Assembly: GCF_009604405.1 (NCBI RefSeq)
Contig: NZ_WEGK01000019.1
Span: 1-64,000 of the forward strand
Length of the DNA: 64,000 bases
Direction of reading: 5' to 3'
DNA from: Nocardia macrotermitis
Lineage (GTDB): Bacteria; Actinomycetota; Actinomycetes; Mycobacteriales; Mycobacteriaceae
Part shown: positions 52,273-61,075 of the stretch, one piece after another
Position numbering within the stretch: the first letter of the stretch is position 1
Layout: every line of letters begins with the position of its first letter
Made by a program: the position numbers and the translations under genes
Notes under the pieces: model-generated
Told to the model about the DNA's origin: nothing
What the model saw: the letters and a program-made list of their open reading frames with translations, nothing else
Databases searched by the model: none

Positions 52273-52437
52273 CTCGAGCCGCCTCGGATGCGTGTCGAGC
52301 CGACTCGGTCGCGTGGTGAATCGATTCGGTCGGGTCCTGAGCCGATTCGGTCGCGTGGTGAATCGATTCGGTCGGGTCCTGAATCGACTCGGCCGGTCCT
52401 GAACCAACTCGATCGGGTCCTGAACCAACTCGGCTCG
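52270..52437. repeat. 21-bp tandem array starting at the lat stop codon
   Basis: Seven units start at 52293, 52314, 52335, 52356, 52377, 52397 and 52418 with alternating flavours (TGGTGAATCGATTCGGTCGGG and TCCTGAGCCGATTCGGTCG); two units are 20 bases. A degenerate first unit begins at the lat TGA itself (52270). The remaining 150 bases to accD5 are A/T-richer and hold its promoter region, with no gene. Confidence 0.92.
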
Positions 52438-52590
52438 ATTGTGACTTTTTCCAGTTTTCCGAGGGTGGTTTCTGATCTCCCTCACCGCATTTCATCAGCG
52501 GTTTTCAACTGGCGAGCAGCCAATAAGGGTACCCATCGGTAGCCCCTACCGGAATTCCGCGAGGCCCTGGCACTGGTTACACTCCGGGAC

Positions 52591-54231
52591 ATGACGAGTG
52601 TCCAGCAGCAGCCGACGTCGGATTCGGCGGGCGTCCCTGATATCCACACCACGGCTGGCAAGCTGGCTGATCTGCGTAATCGGCTGGAAGAGGCCAAGCA
52701 CCCGATGGGTGAGGCCGCGGTCGACAAGGTACACGCCAAGGGCAAGATGACCGCCCGCGAACGCATCCTGGCCCTGCTGGACGAGGGTTCGTTCGTGGAG
52801 ATGGACGCGCTGGCCCGGCACCGCAGCGTCAACTTCGGACTCGAGCACAACCGCCCGCTCGGCGACGGCGTGGTGACCGGTTACGGCAGCATCGACGGCC
52901 GCGACGTGTGCATCTTCTCGCAGGATGTCACCGTCTTCGGCGGTTCGCTCGGCGAGGTCTACGGCGAGAAGATCGTCAAGGTCATGGATCTGGCCATCAA
53001 GACCGGCCGTCCGCTGATCGGCATCAACGACGGTGCGGGCGCGCGCATCCAGGAGGGCGTCGTCTCGCTCGGCCTATACGGCGAGATCTTCCACCGCAAC
53101 GTCCAGGCTTCCGGCGTCATCCCGCAGATCTCGCTGATCATGGGCGCGGCCGCGGGCGGCCACGTGTACTCCCCGGCGCTGACCGACTTCGTCGTCATGG
53201 TCGATCAGACCAGCCAGATGTTCATCACCGGCCCCGACGTGATCAAGACCGTCACCGGTGAAGAGGTCACCATGGAGGAGCTGGGTGGCGCGCACACCCA
53301 CATGGCCAAGTCGGGTACCGCGCACTACGTCGCGTCGGGCGAGCAGGACGCGCTGGACTACGTCAAGGATCTGCTGAGCTACCTGCCCAGCAACAACCGC
53401 GCCGAGGCCCCGCGCTTCCCGGCCACCGACCCGGTCGACGGCGCGATCGAGGATTCGCTGACCGAGGAGGACCTCGAGCTCGACACGCTCGTCCCGGACT
53501 CCCCGAACCAGCCGTACGACATGCACGAGGTGATCCGCCGCCTGGTCGACGACGACGAATTCCTCGAGGTGCAGGCCGAGCGCGCGCAGAACGTCATCAT
53601 CGGGTTCGCCCGGATCGACGGCCGCAGCGTCGGTTTCGTGGCCAATCAGCCCACCTACTTCGCGGGCTGCCTGGACATCGACGCCTCGGAGAAGGCCGCG
53701 CGGTTCGTGCGCACCTGCGACGCGTTCAACATTCCGATCATCACCCTGGTCGACGTCCCGGGCTTCCTGCCGGGCACCGATCAGGAGTACAACGGCATCA
53801 TCCGGCGCGGCGCGAAGCTGCTGTACGCGTACGGCGAGGCGACGGTCGGCAAGATCACCGTCATCACCCGCAAGGCGTACGGCGGCGCGTACGACGTGAT
53901 GGGCTCCAAGCACATGGGCGCCGACGTCAACCTGGCGTGGCCGACCGCCCAGATCGCGGTCATGGGAGCCTCGGGCGCGGTCGGTTTCGTGTACCGCAAG
54001 AAGTTGCAGCAGGCCGCCGCCGAGGGCGCCGATGTCGACGCGCTGCGCCTGGAATTGCAGAACGAGTACGAGGACACCCTGGTCAACCCGTACGTGGCCG
54101 CCGAGCGCGGCTACGTCGACGCGGTCATTCCGCCCTCGCACACTCGCGGACAAATTGTTTCGGCGCTGCGGCTGCTGGAGCGGAAGATGGTCGCCCTGCC
54201 GCCGAAAAAGCACGGCAACATTCCGCTCTGA
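52591..54231 (+). CDS. accD5: acyl-CoA carboxylase carboxyltransferase beta subunit
   Basis: Transfers carboxyl from carboxybiotin of AccA3 to propionyl-CoA or acetyl-CoA, giving methylmalonyl- or malonyl-CoA for branched and mycolic-type lipids. 546 residues with N-terminal and C-terminal crotonase-like carboxyltransferase domains. Motifs: DGAGARIQEGVVSLG and IMGAAAGGHVYSPALTDF in the N-domain, and DVPGFLPGTDQEYNGIIRRG and KAYGGAYDVMGSKHMGADV in the C-domain. It heads the accD5-accE5-maf operon. The high identity of wording to mycobacterial AccD5 makes this assignment secure. Confidence 0.96.
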   Translation: MTSVQQQPTSDSAGVPDIHTTAGKLADLRNRLEEAKHPMGEAAVDKVHAKGKMTARERILALLDEGSFVEMDALARHRSVNFGLEHNRPLGDGVVTGYGSIDGRDVCIFSQDVTVFGGSLGEVYGEKIVKVMDLAIKTGRPLIGINDGAGARIQEGVVSLGLYGEIFHRNVQASGVIPQISLIMGAAAGGHVYSPALTDFVVMVDQTSQMFITGPDVIKTVTGEEVTMEELGGAHTHMAKSGTAHYVASGEQDALDYVKDLLSYLPSNNRAEAPRFPATDPVDGAIEDSLTEEDLELDTLVPDSPNQPYDMHEVIRRLVDDDEFLEVQAERAQNVIIGFARIDGRSVGFVANQPTYFAGCLDIDASEKAARFVRTCDAFNIPIITLVDVPGFLPGTDQEYNGIIRRGAKLLYAYGEATVGKITVITRKAYGGAYDVMGSKHMGADVNLAWPTAQIAVMGASGAVGFVYRKKLQQAAAEGADVDALRLELQNEYEDTLVNPYVAAERGYVDAVIPPSHTRGQIVSALRLLERKMVALPPKKHGNIPL

Positions 54232-54442
54232 TCGGACGATATGTCCAGTGCGGGGCGCACACTTGCTGTGAGACGTCCTACACTCGCCGCGCGAGCGGCA
54301 CATCCGAGCAAAGATGGAAAGTGTCGGCCCTCACCTGTTCGAGGGCCGCAACGAATACCGTTCGAGGGCTCCGGAACCATTCCGGCCCTCGGACGCCGGG
54401 CCTCGCGGGGGCCGGGCAAGGAATACAGGAGGAGCTGGCGCT

Positions 54443-54766
54443 GTGACGGCTGTGGCTGATGAAGAGGTCCTTCGCGCCGCCGAATTGGCTCTGTCGGTCG
54501 ACGACGTGGTCGTCGATGCGGTGGAGCCGATCGTGGCCGAGTCCGAATCGAGTGCGGGACCGGATATCCGGATCCTGAAGGGCTCACCCACCGATGCGGA
54601 ACTCGCCGCCCTGGTGTGCGTCTTCGCGGCCGCCGCGAACGCTGCCGCCGCCGCGCCCGCGCAGTCCGGGCCCGTGGATCTGTGGGGTCGGCCCACGATG
54701 ATGCACCGCGGCTCGACGCCGTTCTCGCCGTACGCTTTTCCGTTCCTGTCGCATCTGCGCGACTGA
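54443..54766 (+). CDS. accE5: acyl-CoA carboxylase epsilon subunit
   Basis: A 107-residue protein. Its C-terminal half carries the ACC-epsilon pattern: IRILKGSPTDAELAALVCVF followed by an Ala-rich helix and the basic tail SGPVDLWGRP. The N-terminal half (VTAVADEEVLRAAELALSVD) is acidic and probably disordered. In mycobacteria AccE5 stimulates the AccA3-AccD5 complex and links its subunits. GTG 54443 is supported by AGGAGGAG upstream (54428-54435). Its stop is directly followed by the maf ATG. Confidence 0.88.
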   Translation: MTAVADEEVLRAAELALSVDDVVVDAVEPIVAESESSAGPDIRILKGSPTDAELAALVCVFAAAANAAAAAPAQSGPVDLWGRPTMMHRGSTPFSPYAFPFLSHLRD

Positions 54767-55486
54767 ATGACAGCATCGCGGAGCGATTCCGTGGGGGGTG
54801 GTGGTCGGGCGACGGGTGGGCCGGCATTCGTCCTGGGGTCGGCGTCGCCTGCCCGTTTGCAGGTGTTGCGGTCGGCGGGACTGGATCCGGTGGTACGGGT
54901 CTCGCAGGTGGACGAGGACGCCGTCGCCGACGCCCTGCCCGCCGGTACCGCTCCCGAGGGCGTGGTCTGTGCGCTCGCGCGGGCCAAGGCCGAGGCGGTG
55001 GCCACCGCGCTTATCGCCGAGCACGCCGATGTCGTCGCCGATTGTGTTGTCGTCGGCTGTGATTCGATGCTGCTGGTCGACGGGGAACTGCAGGGCAAAC
55101 CGCTGACGCCCGAGGTCGCGCGCAAGCGCTGGGCCGTGATGGCCGGGCGCAGCGCGGATCTGCTGACCGGACACTGCGTGCTGCGGGTGCGGGATTCGCG
55201 GATCGTCGCCGAGGCGTCGGACTGCACTGGCACCACTGTGCATTTCACCACCCCGACCGCCGCCGAGCTGGACGCCTACATCGCCACCGCGGAGCCGTTG
55301 CAGGTCGCGGGCGCGTTCACCCTGGACGGGCGGGGCGGCTGGTTCGTGGATCGCATCGACGGCGATCCGTCCAGCGTCATCGGGATCGGTCTACCGCTGG
55401 TTCGTCGACTGCTTGGCGACGTGGGTGTCGTCGTAACGCAGCTGTGGGTCGGCGGGACGCAACTGGGGTCCGACGCGACTCGCTGA
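54767..55486 (+). CDS. maf: Maf-family nucleotide pyrophosphatase
   Basis: Hydrolyses non-canonical or modified nucleoside triphosphates to monophosphates. The 239 residues include FVLGSASPARLQVLRSAG (signature SASPxR), DCVVVGCDSMLLVDGELQGK and the catalytic Asp/Glu region. A second segment GAFTLDGRGGWFVDRIDGD and VIGIGLPLVRRLL complete the fold. It starts immediately at the accE5 stop, so it is cotranscribed with the carboxylase genes, as in mycobacteria. The last 96 bases overlap the convergent regulator gene. Confidence 0.92.
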   Translation: MTASRSDSVGGGGRATGGPAFVLGSASPARLQVLRSAGLDPVVRVSQVDEDAVADALPAGTAPEGVVCALARAKAEAVATALIAEHADVVADCVVVGCDSMLLVDGELQGKPLTPEVARKRWAVMAGRSADLLTGHCVLRVRDSRIVAEASDCTGTTVHFTTPTAAELDAYIATAEPLQVAGAFTLDGRGGWFVDRIDGDPSSVIGIGLPLVRRLLGDVGVVVTQLWVGGTQLGSDATR

Positions 55487-56203
55487 GCGGTCCGCCGGCG
55501 CGATCCGCGGTTCGGACGCGGTGCCGACCGGCGCGTCGGGCATGGTGGCCGGATCGGGCACCAGCGAATCCCGCACCGCTTCCAGCCGCGCCACACACAA
55601 TTCCGGCCCCACGAAGGGGTGCAGCCGCACGTTCACGGTGTCGTGCGCGCCGTTGCGGTCCAACGCCTCGCGCAGCAGGCCCATGTGCACACCGCACACC
55701 ACCTCCGAATGCGTGCGCGCCAGTTCCCGCAGCGGGCAGCCGGTCATCCGGATCAGCGCCTGCTCGTCGGGCTCGGGGCCGGTCTCGCGTTCGGGCGCGA
55801 ACCCGAGTTCGGACATCGCGGTGATGATCAGGCTGCGTGCGTCCTCCAGGTTCTCGATCGGCTCCTCGAGCGTCTCCAACTTGGCGCCCCAGGCCCGTCC
55901 GGCGGCCATGGCGGCCTCGGTGCGGCTGCGCGGATCACTGCCGAGCTGATCGGCCAGCACCTGGGCCAGATCCTGATAGCCGACCGATCGCTGCACGGCG
56001 CTGTAGCCGATCCGCGGCCGACCGCGCCCGCGCGGCGGCTGCTGGAACTGCCGAACCAGCGACTCGCGGGTGAGCACATCGAGGTGGAATCGGACCGTGG
56101 TGACGTGCTGCCCGGTGACACGGGCCAGTTGTTGGGCATCGAGAGGCTCGCTTGCGCCGCGTAGGATCGCGAGCAGGCGTCGTCGCGGCCAAGAATCGGA
56201 CAT
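55391..56203 (-). CDS. helix-turn-helix transcriptional regulator with Cys-containing C-terminal domain
   Basis: A 270-residue regulator. A winged helix-turn-helix occupies residues 8-70 (LDAQQLARVTGQHVTTVRFH, then RGRGRPRIGYSA). The C-terminal domain holds MTGCPLRELARTHSEVVCGV, a CX13C spacing next to His that recalls the Fe-S cluster regulator SufR and related metal-sensing ArsR-type proteins, though the full SufR Cys pattern is not evident. The last 50 residues (from about VGTASEPRIAP) come from the overlap with maf and look unconserved. It is divergent from sseA, a sulfurtransferase gene, which may be its target. Confidence 0.82.
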   Translation of the reverse strand: MSDSWPRRRLLAILRGASEPLDAQQLARVTGQHVTTVRFHLDVLTRESLVRQFQQPPRGRGRPRIGYSAVQRSVGYQDLAQVLADQLGSDPRSRTEAAMAAGRAWGAKLETLEEPIENLEDARSLIITAMSELGFAPERETGPEPDEQALIRMTGCPLRELARTHSEVVCGVHMGLLREALDRNGAHDTVNVRLHPFVGPELCVARLEAVRDSLVPDPATMPDAPVGTASEPRIAPADRSASRVGPQLRPADPQLRYDDTHVAKQSTNQR

Positions 56204-56365
56204 AGCTCACCCCTCCTCCCGGGAGACTTTATCGGATGAGGCTGCGACTTATTCGCTCATTCATCCGATTCGCGACTGGGAGACCAGTTGTTGTAAGGCT
56301 TCGCGCTTACCATCGGAACGGAACCGCTCGACCACCGTCTAATCACGCCTGAAGGACCAACCACC

Positions 56366-57286
56366 GTGCCCGTCGCCTCGGACCCTCATCCTTCGTTCGG
56401 CTCCTACGCGCACCCTCACCGACTGGTAACCACACAGTGGCTGTCGGCAAACATCGGCACGCCGGGGCTCAAGATAGTCGAGTCCGACGACGATGTTCTG
56501 CTCTATGACATCGGGCATGTGCCAGGTGCCATCAAGATCGACTGGCGCGCCGAGCTTACCGATCCACTGACCCGGGACGTCGTGGACGGTGTGCGTTTTG
56601 CCGAACTGATGCGGGCGAAGGGTATTTTGCGTGAAGATACCGTGGTTGTCTACGGAGACAAGGGCAATGGCACCGCAGCGGCCACCGCGTGGGTCTTCGC
56701 GCTGTTCGGTCACGCCGATGTGCGACTGCTGGACGGCGGGCGCGACGCCTGGATCTCCGAGGCCCGCGACACCACCTTCGAGGTGCCCGCGGTGGGTCTC
56801 GAGGAGTATCCGATCATCGAGCGGGACGACAGCGGGGCGCGGGCCTTCCTGGACGATGTGCGCGGGCAATTGGGCCGCCCGCTGATCGATGTGCGCACGG
56901 CGCAGGAGTACTCCGGTGAACTCGACCGGATCCGCGACCGCCCGGACGAACAGACCCTGCGCGCCGGACACATTCCGGCGGCGGTGAACATTCCGTGGAA
57001 TTCGGCGATCGGCGCGGACGGGCGGTTCCGCTCGCGCGCGGAACTGGATCGGATCTACGCGGAGCTCCCGGCCGATCAGGACGCGATCGTCTACTGCCGG
57101 ATCGGCGAGCGGGCCGCGCACAGCTGGTTCGTGCTCACCTTCCTGCTCGGGCTGGCGCAGGTGCGAAACTACGACGGTTCGTGGACCGAATGGGCGAATT
57201 CGGTTCGTACGCCCATCGTCAAGGGGAATGAACCGGGCCTGCTGCTATCGGTGCCGGACACGGCGGTACCGTCCGGGATCCGGTGA
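56366..57286 (+). CDS. sseA: thiosulfate/3-mercaptopyruvate-type sulfurtransferase
   Basis: Two-domain rhodanese of 306 residues. The N-terminal (inactive) domain has YDIGHVPGAIKIDWRAEL and VVVYGDKGNGTAAATAW; the C-terminal domain has LIDVRTAQEYSGEL and the active-site loop IVYCRIGERAAHSWFVL with the persulfide-forming Cys. It moves sulfane sulfur to cyanide or protein acceptors. GTG 56366 is preceded by GAAGGA. In mycobacteria sseA is followed by a SufE-like gene; none is seen here before accA3. Confidence 0.92.
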   Translation: MPVASDPHPSFGSYAHPHRLVTTQWLSANIGTPGLKIVESDDDVLLYDIGHVPGAIKIDWRAELTDPLTRDVVDGVRFAELMRAKGILREDTVVVYGDKGNGTAAATAWVFALFGHADVRLLDGGRDAWISEARDTTFEVPAVGLEEYPIIERDDSGARAFLDDVRGQLGRPLIDVRTAQEYSGELDRIRDRPDEQTLRAGHIPAAVNIPWNSAIGADGRFRSRAELDRIYAELPADQDAIVYCRIGERAAHSWFVLTFLLGLAQVRNYDGSWTEWANSVRTPIVKGNEPGLLLSVPDTAVPSGIR

Positions 57287-57383
57287 CCCGCCTACCGTTC
57301 GGTAGTGCCTCCCGGGTTCGGGTTCTATTGGCAGAGTGCCTACACTCGCCCGAGACGAAAGTATTCAGAGCACAGGAGGCTCA

Positions 57384-59183
57384 GTGCCCAACCATGCCAA
57401 CGCGCAGATCACCAAAGTCCTTGTAGCCAATCGGGGCGAGATTGCCGTGCGCGTGATCCGGGCCGCCAAGGATGCCGGGATCGCCAGTGTCGCGGTGTAC
57501 GCGGAGCCGGATGCGGACGCGCCGTTCGTGAAACTGGCCGATGAGGCGTTCGCCCTGGGTGGGCAGACCTCGGCCGAGTCGTACCTGGTGTTCGACAAGA
57601 TCCTCGACGCGGCGGCCCGTTCGGGCGCCGACGCGATCCACCCGGGCTACGGGTTCCTGTCCGAGAACGCGGATTTCGCGCAGGCCGTGCTGGACGCGGG
57701 TCTGATCTGGATCGGTCCCTCGCCGCAGTCGATCCGGGACCTGGGTGACAAGGTCACCGCCCGGCACATCGCGCAGCGCGCCGACGCGCCGATGGCCGCG
57801 GGCACCAAGGACCCGGTCAAGGACGCCACCGAGGTCGTCGAGTTCGCGAAGCAGTACGGCGTGCCGGTCGCGATCAAGGCCGCGTTCGGCGGTGGTGGTC
57901 GTGGCATGAAGGTCGCGCACACGATCGAGGAGATTCCGGAGCTGTTCGAGTCCGCGACGCGTGAGGCGACCGCGGCGTTCGGGCGTGGCGAATGCTTCGT
58001 GGAGCAGTACCTGGACAAGGCCCGGCACGTCGAGGCGCAGGTCATCGCCGACAAGCACGGCAATGTCGTGGTCGCCGGCACGCGTGACTGCTCGTTGCAG
58101 CGGCGGTTCCAGAAGCTGGTCGAGGAGGCGCCCGCGCCGTTCCTGTCCGACGAGGTGCGCGCGAAGATCCACTCGTCGGCCAAGCGGATCTGCAAGGAGG
58201 CCGGGTACTACGGTGCGGGCACCGTGGAGTATCTGGTGCAGGGCGAGACGGTGTCGTTCCTCGAGGTGAACACCCGTTTGCAGGTCGAGCACCCGGTGAC
58301 CGAGGAGACCTCGGGCCTGGATCTGGTGCGTCAGCAGTTCCGGATCGCCGAGGGCTACGAGCTCTCGATCACCGAGGACCCGGCCCCGCGTGGGCATTCG
58401 TTCGAGTTCCGGATCAACGGTGAGGACGCGGGCCGCAACTTCCTGCCCGCCCCCGGACCGGTGACCGTGTACTCCGAGCCCGCGGGCCCCGGTGTGCGCG
58501 TGGATTCCGGTGTGGTCGAGGGCAGCGTCATCGGTGGTCAGTTCGATTCGATGCTGGCCAAGCTGATCGTGACCGGTGAGAACCGGGACCAGGCGTTGCA
58601 GCGGGCGGCGCGCGCGCTGGCCGAGTACCAGATCGAGGGTCTGGCCACGGTGCTGCCGTTCCACCGGCACATTGTGGAGAACCCGGCGTTCATCGGCGAC
58701 GGTGAGAAGTTCGACGTCTACACCAAGTGGATCGAGACCGATTGGGACAACCCGATCGAGCCGTACACCGGTGGCCAGCCGATCGAGGACGAGGACGAGC
58801 CGCGGCAGAAGGTCGTCGTGGAGGTCGGTGGGCGTCGCCTCGAGGTGTCGCTGCCGGGTCAGTTCAGCGTCGGCGCGGGCGTCGCGGCCGGTGCCGGGAA
58901 CGGTGCGGGCGCGGTGCGCAAGAAGCCCAAGCCGCGCAAGCGTGGCGCGGGCGCCGGTAACGCGGCCTCGGGTGATTCGGTCACCGCCCCGATGCAGGGC
59001 ACCGTGGTCAAGGTCGCGGTCACCGAGGGCCAGACCGTCGAAGCCGGTGACCTGATCGTGGTCCTCGAGGCCATGAAGATGGAGAACCCCGTCAACGCCC
59101 ACAAGGCCGGCGTCGTCACCGGTCTGTCGATCGAGGCGGGCGCGGCCATCACCCAGGGCACCGTCCTCGCCGAAATCAAGTAG
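57384..59183 (+). CDS. accA3: acetyl/propionyl-CoA carboxylase alpha subunit (biotin carboxylase + BCCP)
   Basis: Carboxylates its own biotin with ATP and bicarbonate, then serves AccD partners. 599 residues: biotin carboxylase domain (KVLVANRGEIAVRVIRAAKD; ATP-grasp loop AAFGGGGRGMKVAH; FLEVNTRLQVEHPVTEE) and a C-terminal biotinyl domain with VLEAMKMENPVNAH, where the Lys is biotinylated, presumably by the BirA at 62431. A linker of about 30 residues rich in Gly, Ala and Lys (KKPKPRKRGAGAGN) connects them. GTG 57384 has AGGAGG 5 bases upstream. A 15-base perfect hairpin ends the transcript. Confidence 0.96.
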   Translation: MPNHANAQITKVLVANRGEIAVRVIRAAKDAGIASVAVYAEPDADAPFVKLADEAFALGGQTSAESYLVFDKILDAAARSGADAIHPGYGFLSENADFAQAVLDAGLIWIGPSPQSIRDLGDKVTARHIAQRADAPMAAGTKDPVKDATEVVEFAKQYGVPVAIKAAFGGGGRGMKVAHTIEEIPELFESATREATAAFGRGECFVEQYLDKARHVEAQVIADKHGNVVVAGTRDCSLQRRFQKLVEEAPAPFLSDEVRAKIHSSAKRICKEAGYYGAGTVEYLVQGETVSFLEVNTRLQVEHPVTEETSGLDLVRQQFRIAEGYELSITEDPAPRGHSFEFRINGEDAGRNFLPAPGPVTVYSEPAGPGVRVDSGVVEGSVIGGQFDSMLAKLIVTGENRDQALQRAARALAEYQIEGLATVLPFHRHIVENPAFIGDGEKFDVYTKWIETDWDNPIEPYTGGQPIEDEDEPRQKVVVEVGGRRLEVSLPGQFSVGAGVAAGAGNGAGAVRKKPKPRKRGAGAGNAASGDSVTAPMQGTVVKVAVTEGQTVEAGDLIVVLEAMKMENPVNAHKAGVVTGLSIEAGAAITQGTVLAEIK

Positions 59184-59200
59184 GCCACAACAGCTTTCCA

Positions 59201-59242
59201 CGCGAAGGCCCGTCCCCTCACCGGAGTGGACGGGCCTTCGCG
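59201..59242. terminator. strong hairpin after accA3
   Basis: CGCGAAGGCCCGTCC (59201-59215) pairs perfectly with GGACGGGCCTTCGCG (59228-59242) over 15 bases around a 12-base loop, 17 bases past the accA3 stop. Confidence 0.85.
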
Positions 59243-59538
59243 TCGTATCCGAGAAGATGCCGCGAACCGCGCTCGTGCGGCATATTGGGACAGGTCACCG
59301 CGGTCATGGGTGGTTCGTTGAACGGCACCGGCGTCGACGATGGATTGTGCTCGGCGCGGTGACGGCTCGGTGTTCTCCGTCGGCTCCGGTCGGACGAGTG
59401 GTGGTGCATCGCGCAGGCGCGCGGGATTCGGTGAGTAAGGGGCGCAGGTGTTTTCCGGTTCTGTCCGAGACACCTACCGAGACGGCCTCGTGCTGGCGCG
59501 GCGCCGTCCGGATCGACTGGGCCCGGTGTTGCGGCGAT
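59243..59538. other. spacer between accA3 terminator and kinase stop
   Basis: About 300 bases with a second weak hairpin (TGCCGC...GCGGCA at about 59257-59281) and otherwise nothing I can assign. Confidence 0.4.
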
Positions 59539-60912
59539 TCACTGGCCTGCGGGCGGCCACTGCCAGGTGGGGATGGTGAAGGTCGGAGGTGGGGCGAAAG
59601 TGAAAGTGGGGGTGGGGAATTGGAAGGTGAAGGTGAAGCCGGGGATTTGTGGGGCGGTGGTGGGGGCCGGTTCGGAGGTCGGGGCGGGTGCCTCGGAGGT
59701 GAGAGTGGGGGAATGGCCGGTGGTCGTGCCGGGGTTCACGACGTGTTGGCCGCCGCCGCTCATCAGGGGGGTGCAGCCGACGATCACCGCGAAGACGACC
59801 ACGGCCAGGATGATCAGGCCGATGATGACGCGGAGGAGCCTGGGGGTGAATACCGGATGGTGGGTGGCGGGAGCCCGGATGACGTCCGGTTCGGCGTCGT
59901 CGGGGTTAGGTTTGGACAGCACGCGGGTCGGGCGTGGTCCCGCCGCGACCGGGGCCAGGTTCTCGGGGGCCACCCGAGTCGGGTGCGGCGGCCGGTTCGC
60001 GGGTGAACCGGTTTCGGGCATGACGCGGGTGTGCGGGACCGGGCCTTCGAGCGGGGGCAGCGCGCGGGTGCGGCCCGGCGGTTCCAGTTCGGGTGGGGTG
60101 CGCGGAATCGGTTGTGCCATACCGATTGCCGCGAGCGCGGCGGTCGCCAGTTCACCGGCTGTGCGGTAGCGGTCCTGCGGCTTCTTGGCCATACCGCGGG
60201 CGATGACCTGGTTGAGGGCGTCCGGCGCGGATTCGACGTGCGGCGGGTCGTCGTGCAGGTGGGCGTGCAGTTGCTGCACGGGGTCGGTGTCGCCGAACGG
60301 CCTTCGCGCGGTGAGACATTCGTAGAGCACACAGGTGAGCGAGTAGATGTCCGAGCGTGGTTCGGCATTGCCCGCGAACCGTTCGGGGGCCATGTAGGCG
60401 AGGGTGCCGATGGTGAAACCCGTTGCGGTGATGGTGGTCTGGTTCGAGCTGCGGGCGATGCCGAAATCGATCAGGTACGCGAATCCGCTCGGATGCACGA
60501 TGATGTTGGCGGGCTTCACATCTCGGTGGACCAGTCTGGCGGCATGCGCGGCGTCCAGCGCCTGCGCGACCTGGGCGATGAGATCCACCGCCTCGGGCGC
60601 GCGCATCGGGCCCAGGCGCAGCTTGTGCGCCACGTCCACGCCGGGGATGTGCGCCATGTCCAGGTACAGCCGACCCTGGTGCGCGCCGAACGCGTGGATC
60701 GGCACCACGTGCGGATTGTCCAGGCGCGCACCGATATTCGCCTCGCGCTCGAATCTGCGCCGGTAGTCCGGATCCTCGGCGGCGGACGGCGACAGGATCT
60801 TCAGCGCCACCGCGCGACCGGTGCCGTCGTCGTGCGCGAGCCACACCTCACCGGCCGAACCCCGCCCGATCAGCCGGTCGAGCCGATACGCGCCGAACTG
60901 CTGCCCGGCCAT
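59539..60912 (-). CDS. membrane Ser/Thr protein kinase (PknB type)
   Basis: A 457-residue transmembrane kinase. The catalytic domain (about 8-265) has the glycine loop LIGRGSAGEVWLA, the Lys in VALKILSP, the catalytic loop HRDVKPANIIVH, DFGIARSS, and the APE-type YMAPERFAG. A Pro/Arg-rich juxtamembrane linker (about 265-370) leads to one helix (LLRVIIGLIILAVVVFAVIV). The outside tail of about 65 residues is Thr/Pro-rich and ends in FTF/PTF-type alternation (FTFTFQFPTPTFTF), with no PASTA domain. ATG 60912 has GGGG six bases upstream; ATG 60918 is possible. The substrate is unknown. Confidence 0.88.
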   Translation of the reverse strand: MAGQQFGAYRLDRLIGRGSAGEVWLAHDDGTGRAVALKILSPSAAEDPDYRRRFEREANIGARLDNPHVVPIHAFGAHQGRLYLDMAHIPGVDVAHKLRLGPMRAPEAVDLIAQVAQALDAAHAARLVHRDVKPANIIVHPSGFAYLIDFGIARSSNQTTITATGFTIGTLAYMAPERFAGNAEPRSDIYSLTCVLYECLTARRPFGDTDPVQQLHAHLHDDPPHVESAPDALNQVIARGMAKKPQDRYRTAGELATAALAAIGMAQPIPRTPPELEPPGRTRALPPLEGPVPHTRVMPETGSPANRPPHPTRVAPENLAPVAAGPRPTRVLSKPNPDDAEPDVIRAPATHHPVFTPRLLRVIIGLIILAVVVFAVIVGCTPLMSGGGQHVVNPGTTTGHSPTLTSEAPAPTSEPAPTTAPQIPGFTFTFQFPTPTFTFAPPPTFTIPTWQWPPAGQ

Positions 60913-61075
60913 CAGCATCCCCGCGCGAATGCGACGACGGCCGGTCCCGAGTAGCTGCGGCGATACCGGTACATGGTCCGACCATAAACCGGTGCGCGCG
61001 CCGGAGCCAATGTGATTCCGCACCCGCGAACGCGGTCGTCGTCCGGGCGCACCGGTCGAGGACTAATCTCGTGTC

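Noticed and set aside
57381..59201. 606-codon minus-strand frame over accA3
   Set aside because: Exact shadow of accA3, without motifs.
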